Source: an uncultured Bacteroidales bacterium
Lineage (GTDB): Bacteria > Bacteroidota > Bacteroidia > Bacteroidales > P3
NCBI GenBank assembly: GCA_905233895.1
Contig: CAJOFL010000036.1
Location: forward strand, 1 to 36,938
DNA: 36,938 nucleotides
Direction: 5' to 3'
Of this stretch, positions 33,371-36,938 are shown piece after piece (within the stretch, counting starts at the first letter, position 1; each line of letters starts with the position of its first letter). A model generated the notes under the pieces. The model worked only from the letters and a program-made list of their open reading frames with translations, searched no databases and was not told the origin of the DNA. The position numbers and the translations under genes are program-made.

Positions 33371-34661
33371 ATTTCTTGGAACTCCCGTACCAGTCGATTC
33401 GCCGTGAAGCGGCCATGGCCACGGCCAGCACGGCAAACAAACCCACGCTGCCCACAAGCAAGGCATAACTCTCAATCTGAAGCAAGATATATATGAACGC
33501 GTAGAGCACCGCAAGCATACCTCCTATCAACGCCCCCACCTTGCGGCTGCGCATGATGCCACCCATATAGAAGCCGATGAGTGCGGCAGTCATCACCGAC
33601 GCTATGAGATAGGCCACCAGGAACGAGAGATGCTCTGAGAAGGAGAGCAACAGGGTGTAGAAAAGCATGACGGCAATGCCGATAAGGAGGTACTGCACGG
33701 GATGTATCGGCCGCTCGCGGCGCAACTCGACGAAGAAGACCACGGCGAAGGTGAGCAGCACGATAAGGTAGGCATACTTCACGGCCCGCTCGTTCTGGAG
33801 GTACTGCTCCACGGGATGGCGCAATTCCACACCGAAATTCGAGTCGTCGGTAGTGTGCCAGGCCGAACGGTCCACCACCTGTGCGAAGTTGCGGTTTATG
33901 GCCAGCACACGCCATTGGGCGTCGAAGCCGGTGTCGGCCACGGTACGCTCCACCGGCAGGAAATTGCCGCAGAAGGAGGGGGTGGCGCAGTTGGAGTGCA
34001 TACTGACAGTAGTAGTGTTGCCCATCGGGGCGAAGTCGATACGGTGCGAGCCGCGTAGCGGCAGGCGAACACGGCAGGCCAAGGTGCCGCCTTCGAGCAT
34101 CGCACCGAGGTCGGCACGCCACATAATGCGGCTACCCTCGAAGGTCACCTCCTGCACCGCCAAGTCACGCCCATCAACACAAACCGACGGGTTGTCCGTC
34201 AACCCTTTGAGCGACGAAAGGTCGACGGCCATCTGCCAACAGTTGCGTTCCAGTTGTGTTCGCTGAGTGGCTGTAAGTGACGGCGGAAGGGTGAACTGGG
34301 CATCGAGAACAACCTCGGCATCGTAGACCGTGAAGTCGTAGATACCTCGGCTCAACTCGCGCGTGGCCGCCTCGACGGTGATGTCGAGCCGTTCGGGCAA
34401 CAGGCTGAACGAAGTGGAGTCCTTGCCGGTATAGACCTTAATGACAGGTCCTTGGACCGTCTGGGCGGAGCCCCATTTCTCGCAGACCTCTTCCTCGGCC
34501 GAGGATTCCGTCGAACTACGCTCGTCGATTAGCGAGCGGATGAAGAACCACGGTATCAAGAGAAGAATGCAGAGCATGGCGATTACCAGTAGTTTGATGC
34601 CCGTACGTTCACGACGGGATTCGGTACCAAGACCGTTGTTTTCTTGAATGTTTGCTTCCAT
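33369..34661 (-). CDS. creD: Inner-membrane protein CreD
   Basis: The 430-residue protein matches CreD: an N-terminal membrane segment (LLVIAMLCILLLIPWFFIRS), a long periplasmic beta-rich domain (ARAD-like strands such as SHRIDFAPMGNTTTVSMHS, PSFCGNFLPVER), then a cluster of membrane helices from about residue 290 (YLIVLLTFAVVFFVELRRER, IHPVQYLLIGIAVMLFYTLL, LSFSEHLSFLVAYLIASV). In Enterobacteria CreD belongs to the CreBC regulon and affects envelope integrity and beta-lactam or colicin response; its biochemical role is unknown. In Bacteroidota it often follows a winged-helix regulator instead of CreBC, as here. It is separated from the regulator by 64 nt that contain a palindrome also found upstream of the operon. 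Confidence 0.92.
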   Translation of the reverse strand: MEANIQENNGLGTESRRERTGIKLLVIAMLCILLLIPWFFIRSLIDERSSTESSAEEEVCEKWGSAQTVQGPVIKVYTGKDSTSFSLLPERLDITVEAATRELSRGIYDFTVYDAEVVLDAQFTLPPSLTATQRTQLERNCWQMAVDLSSLKGLTDNPSVCVDGRDLAVQEVTFEGSRIMWRADLGAMLEGGTLACRVRLPLRGSHRIDFAPMGNTTTVSMHSNCATPSFCGNFLPVERTVADTGFDAQWRVLAINRNFAQVVDRSAWHTTDDSNFGVELRHPVEQYLQNERAVKYAYLIVLLTFAVVFFVELRRERPIHPVQYLLIGIAVMLFYTLLLSFSEHLSFLVAYLIASVMTAALIGFYMGGIMRSRKVGALIGGMLAVLYAFIYILLQIESYALLVGSVGLFAVLAVAMAASRRIDWYGSSKK

Positions 34662-34685
34662 TGTTTTAATGTTTTTAATTATATT

Positions 34686-34695
34686 AAAGTACTTT
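34686..34695. promoter_or_regulatory. Palindrome upstream of creD, candidate operator
   Basis: AAAGTACTTT is a perfect 10-bp palindrome 25 nt before the creD start. Its 8-bp core AAGTACTT recurs at 35653-35660, next to the transcription start of the membrane protein/regulator operon. Shared sites around the winged-helix gene suggest autoregulation and control of creD by that protein. Confidence 0.5.
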
Positions 34696-34725
34696 GTATT
34701 TCAGAGTATACGAATAAAAAATATA

Positions 34726-35025
34726 TCATTTCTGCTCATTCACAAACTGTTCGAGGGCCGCAAGATGCTCCTTAAAGGCATCACGACCCTTGAGGGTGGC
34801 ACGGTAGGTGGTGTTGGGCTTGCGGCCAACAAAGCGTTTCTCGCATGCAATATAGCCCAGTTCCTCGAGGGCACGGGCATGTGAGGCAAGATTGCCGTCG
34901 GTCAACTCGAGCCACTGCTTGAGGGTACTGAAATCGACCGTGTCATTGACCATCAGCACCGACATGATACCGAGGCGAGCACGGCTCTCGAAAGCCTTGT
35001 TCAATCCAATGAGCGACACCTTCAT
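34726..35025 (-). CDS. Winged-helix transcriptional regulator of the creD cluster
   Basis: The 99-residue protein has the same layout as the regulator at 22706: RARLGIMSVLMVNDTVDFST (helices 1-2), LKQWLELTDGNLASHARALE (helix-turn-helix), LGYIACEKRFVGRKPNTTYR (wing), and a C-terminal helix (EHLAALEQFVNEQK). The phrase GNLASHxxxLEELGYI with a KPNTTY wing is typical of the short winged-helix regulators (PF13601-like) beside creD in Bacteroidota. Its start overlaps the membrane-protein stop as ATGA. It probably represses its own operon and creD through the AAGTACTT palindromes; this is inferred from their positions only. Confidence 0.88.
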   Translation of the reverse strand: MKVSLIGLNKAFESRARLGIMSVLMVNDTVDFSTLKQWLELTDGNLASHARALEELGYIACEKRFVGRKPNTTYRATLKGRDAFKEHLAALEQFVNEQK

Positions 35026-35645
35026 GAGCGGTGCGATTTAATAATAAGGTAGAAACCAAAAAGCACATGCAGAACACCGAACCCGACGGCCCAGAAAAGT
35101 AGCGCATGGGTGGCGGTGAAGCAGTCAGCAAGACCAAGCACCAGTTCGGCGTAGCCCAAAAGGCCGAGTGCGGGGTGAGTGAAATGATGGCAGGCGATAA
35201 GCGCAAGACCGTAGAAGACGAGCATCATGGAGGAAGTCAGGCCATAATGCCCCTGAAGGACAAGGGCCAGGCAGAGAATTCCGCCCGCGAAGAGGGGAAC
35301 GCAAAAGGCAACGAGCAGACGCCTCATGGTGGCATCGAAGACGAACGGTATATTTTTTCGACGGGCCATCCAGATTGAAGAGAGGAAAATCGTGAGACCG
35401 CATACCACGACCAGCACCAATGATCCAAGAACAGCAATTTGAGTCTTGTGGGCCCAAAGATAGCTCGTATCGCCATAAAGTATTGAACCACTGCCATTAA
35501 ACAATGTATTTGCCACCCAGGCGGCCACCAGTGCCATAATACCGGCAGCAAGAACGCCACCACCGCTAACTGCCTGGAAACGTGACGAGCGCTCCATCAT
35601 TGAGCGTATATCCCGAAGGTCTTTAATTGCGTCGTGATTGTCCAT
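35022..35645 (-). CDS. Polytopic membrane protein of the creD cluster
   Basis: The 207-residue protein begins MDNHDAIKDLRDIRSMMERS, a short amphipathic part, followed by six hydrophobic segments (about residues 25-45, 62-82, 100-122, 128-143, 150-168 and 175-198) and a basic end (KSHRS). I start at 35645 because the promoter -7 box is at 35668; the longer frame would begin upstream of it. It forms an operon with the winged-helix gene (ATGA overlap). Comparable membrane proteins precede such regulators in other Bacteroidota creD loci. It may sense a membrane signal and act with the regulator, but no motif shows how. Confidence 0.78.
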   Translation of the reverse strand: MDNHDAIKDLRDIRSMMERSSRFQAVSGGGVLAAGIMALVAAWVANTLFNGSGSILYGDTSYLWAHKTQIAVLGSLVLVVVCGLTIFLSSIWMARRKNIPFVFDATMRRLLVAFCVPLFAGGILCLALVLQGHYGLTSSMMLVFYGLALIACHHFTHPALGLLGYAELVLGLADCFTATHALLFWAVGFGVLHVLFGFYLIIKSHRS

Positions 35646-35652
35646 GATTTTT

Positions 35653-35698
35653 AAGTACTTTGCGGTGCAAAGATACAAACTTTTTCTATACCGGCAAA
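35653..35698 (-). promoter_or_regulatory. Promoter and candidate operator of the creD-cluster operon
   Basis: On the minus strand TTTG (35698-35695), a 19-nt spacer and TATCTTTG (35675-35668) match the consensus very well. The palindrome AAGTACTT (35653-35660) lies at the expected transcription start, 8 nt before the start codon, and is shared with the creD upstream region. Confidence 0.78.
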
Positions 35699-35748
35699 AT
35701 TATTTTCAAATTTAACATTTGTTAACTTAGAAACAAAACAACCATATC

Positions 35749-35884
35749 GCTGATATTCAGCAAAATAAAATATTAAAATACGCATAACCACAAGAATACC
35801 AGATTATTAAACCCACCTTCGCCTGATCAACGCCTGACCAACGCCTGACCAACGCCTGCCTTTCTCCGACAGGAGGAAGGTAGG
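35749..35884 (+). repeat. Dispersed intergenic element with palindrome, 11-nt array and RNA-type hairpin (E3)
   Basis: Palindrome GCTGA-TAT-TCAGC (35749-35761), the middle part (TATTAAAATACGCATAACCA, CAGATTATTAA, ACCCACCTTCGC) and 11-nt units from 35820 (CGCCTGATCAA, CGCCTGACCAA twice, CGCCTGCCTT). Unlike E1 and E2 it ends in a 13-bp hairpin (arms 35855-35867 and 35872-35884, loop GACA) with two G-U pairs if transcribed on the + strand. The rest of the 450-bp gap 35646-36093 holds the two promoters and no gene. Confidence 0.85.
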
Positions 35885-35998
35885 TGAACGCGACCGAAGT
35901 GGTGCGAACGCCTGCCCTCTACTACCAAATTTTCCGACCATTGGATATGGGAAATAGGCTTTTAACTGATTTTAATAATTAAGTTTATAAAAAAATCG

Positions 35999-36006
35999 TA
36001 TCTTTG
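35999..36006 (+). promoter_or_regulatory. -7 element of the pth promoter
   Basis: TATCTTTG followed by CACTTTG matches the Bacteroidota -7 box and the box before the C69 gene. The -33 side is A/T-rich without a clear TTTG. A transcript from here could use the ATG at 36025 with a very short leader or the ATG at 36094. Confidence 0.6.
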
Positions 36007-36093
36007 CACTTTGATTTTTGAGTGATGGGACTGTTTGAAAAGATTATAACCATCTGTAAACGAAAGGAATACAAACCTATCGACGCTGAACCG

Positions 36094-36708
36094 ATGAGTA
36101 AATTTCTCATAGTGGGACTTGGTAATGTGGGCTCGGAATACGAGGGCACCCGCCATAACGCGGGCTTTATGGTGGTCGACGCGCTGGCCAAGGAAGCCGG
36201 TGTCCGCTGGAGCCTCGAGCGCCACGCCTACCGCACGGAGGTGCGCCACAAAGGCCGCATCCTGGTGCTCATCAAGCCCACCACCTACATGAACCTCAGC
36301 GGCAAGGCGGTAAAATACTGGCTGCAAGCCGAAAAGATCGACCTCCAGAGCCTGATGGTGGTGGTGGACGACATAGCCCTCGACCCCGGCATAATTCGTA
36401 TCAAGAAGCAGGGGGCCGCAGGTGGCCACAACGGACTGTCCGACATCGAGGCTTGCTTGGGTACCCAAGGCTACAACCGGCTGCGTGTGGGGGTGGGCCA
36501 AGCTTTCGGCCGCGGACAGCAGGTCGACTACGTGCTGGGCCAGTTCCCCGCCGAAGATTTGCCGGCCATGGAGGCCGCCGTCGGAGAGGCCTGCAGCGCG
36601 GTGCGCTGCTTCGTTACACAGGGTATCGACCGTACGATGAACCTCTACAACAAGAAAGGGAATGCGCATGGGAGTTCGGAGTTAGAAGTTAAGAATCAGG
36701 AGTTATGA
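36094..36708 (+). CDS. pth: Peptidyl-tRNA hydrolase
   Basis: The protein, about 204 residues from this start, shows the Pth motifs: FLIVGLGNVGSEYEGTRHNA with the catalytic histidine in RHN, KPTTYMNLSGKAV, VVVDDIALDPG, GAAGGHNGLSDIE, and RLRVGVGQ. It releases tRNA from stalled peptidyl-tRNA and is normally essential. I choose ATG 36094 because MSKFLIVGLGN is the family N-terminus. The same frame is open upstream to ATG 36025 and would add 23 residues (MGLFEKIITICKRKEYKP and on), close behind the -7 box, so that longer form is possible. The C-terminal tail (SSELEVKNQEL) is encoded by 7-nt repeats. It overlaps coaX by 4 nt (ATGA). Confidence 0.93.
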   Translation: MSKFLIVGLGNVGSEYEGTRHNAGFMVVDALAKEAGVRWSLERHAYRTEVRHKGRILVLIKPTTYMNLSGKAVKYWLQAEKIDLQSLMVVVDDIALDPGIIRIKKQGAAGGHNGLSDIEACLGTQGYNRLRVGVGQAFGRGQQVDYVLGQFPAEDLPAMEAAVGEACSAVRCFVTQGIDRTMNLYNKKGNAHGSSELEVKNQEL

Positions 36709-36711
36709 ATT
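36670..36711 (+). repeat. Heptanucleotide tract spanning the pth-coaX junction
   Basis: Six 7-nt units of the form NGGAGTT (for example GGGAGTT, CGGAGTT; the fourth, AAGAATC, is diverged) encode the pth tail. They reach the coaX ATG at 36705, and the unit directly before it, AGGAGTT, supplies an SD-like AGGAG. Confidence 0.8.
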
Positions 36712-36938
36712 TGGCGATAGACATAGGGAATACGGCAGTGAAATGGGCGCTCTTCGAAGGCTCCACCCTCGTGGAGACAGGAGTGGGGAGCGAGGGGTTG
36801 GCGGCCAAATGCCAATCTGCCGGCCGGATGCTGGCATGCGCCAGTGGCGAAGTGCCGACCGAACTGGCATCGGTGCCGCGGCTGACCGGCGATATGCAGC
36901 TCCCGATACGCCTCGACTACAAGACCCCCGACACCCTC
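36705..36938 (+). CDS. coaX: Type III pantothenate kinase (3' partial)
   Basis: The 78 visible residues begin MNLAIDIGNTAVKWALFEGS, the phosphate-binding N-terminus of CoaX (DIGNTxxK) in the ASKHA fold. The enzyme phosphorylates pantothenate, the first step of coenzyme A synthesis, and the type III form is usual in Bacteroidota. The gene runs off the window edge. Its ATG overlaps the pth stop, and its SD-like sequence lies in the 7-nt repeat tract. Confidence 0.88.
   Translation, partial: MNLAIDIGNTAVKWALFEGSTLVETGVGSEGLAAKCQSAGRMLACASGEVPTELASVPRLTGDMQLPIRLDYKTPDTL

Overview
The window reads as chromosomal DNA of a Bacteroidales bacterium (phylum Bacteroidota), probably an uncultured, host-associated anaerobe with a fairly GC-rich genome. 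The evidence is: three very large secreted proteins with type IX secretion (T9SS) type A sorting domains; promoters of the Bacteroidota form TTTG-N19/20-TAnnTTTG; few clear Shine-Dalgarno sites; and families typical of the group (CreD with a winged-helix regulator, OmpA/PD40 protein, Ig-like lipoprotein, C69 dipeptidase). Acetate kinase, enolase and two genes of the lysine-to-butyrate route suggest fermentative metabolism. I see no rRNA, tRNA, CRISPR array, transposase or phage gene.

Layout. 2-3887: 3' part of a giant T9SS adhesin gene, split by a one-base frameshift near 503. 3955-4997: GtrA-like membrane protein and a secreted protein of unknown function (minus). 5136-6182: atoD-kal (plus). 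6268-11766: second giant T9SS adhesin, related to the first (minus). 12000-15650: fabD, Mpv17/PMP22-like membrane protein, porin-like barrel, PHP phosphoesterase (minus, overlapping or tightly spaced). 15936-20147: sirtuin, DUF7935-like protein, Ig-like lipoprotein, Wzx-type flippase (minus operon), preceded by a TPR-PD40-OmpA protein (20199-21773). 22026-22999: membrane protein plus winged-helix regulator (plus). 23010-24748: two tandem paralogous membrane-anchored proteins with a 24-codon TPR remnant between them. 24839-27352: eno-ackA (minus). 27818-31360: third T9SS adhesin (plus). 31485-33242: C69 dipeptidase (plus). 33369-35645: membrane protein, winged-helix regulator and creD (minus). 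36094-36938: pth and the start of coaX (plus).

How the genes work together. Most of the window serves the envelope: T9SS surface adhesins, outer-membrane porin and OmpA-like protein, lipoprotein, glycan flippase, GtrA and CreD. These are interspersed with core metabolism (fabD, eno, ackA, pth, coaX) and one fermentation pair (atoD-kal).

The most unusual content is non-genic. First, degenerate 7-nt (once 8-nt) tandem tracts occur at many gene junctions and run into coding sequence, including signal peptides, a sorting domain and stop codons. Several are built as inverted pairs. Second, three intergenic elements of about 115-135 bp share a short palindrome with a compensatory change, a conserved middle part and an array of 11-nt units; a fourth locus has the same 11-nt period with a different unit. 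I know of no established function for either family in this group, and they are the best candidates here for something undescribed.
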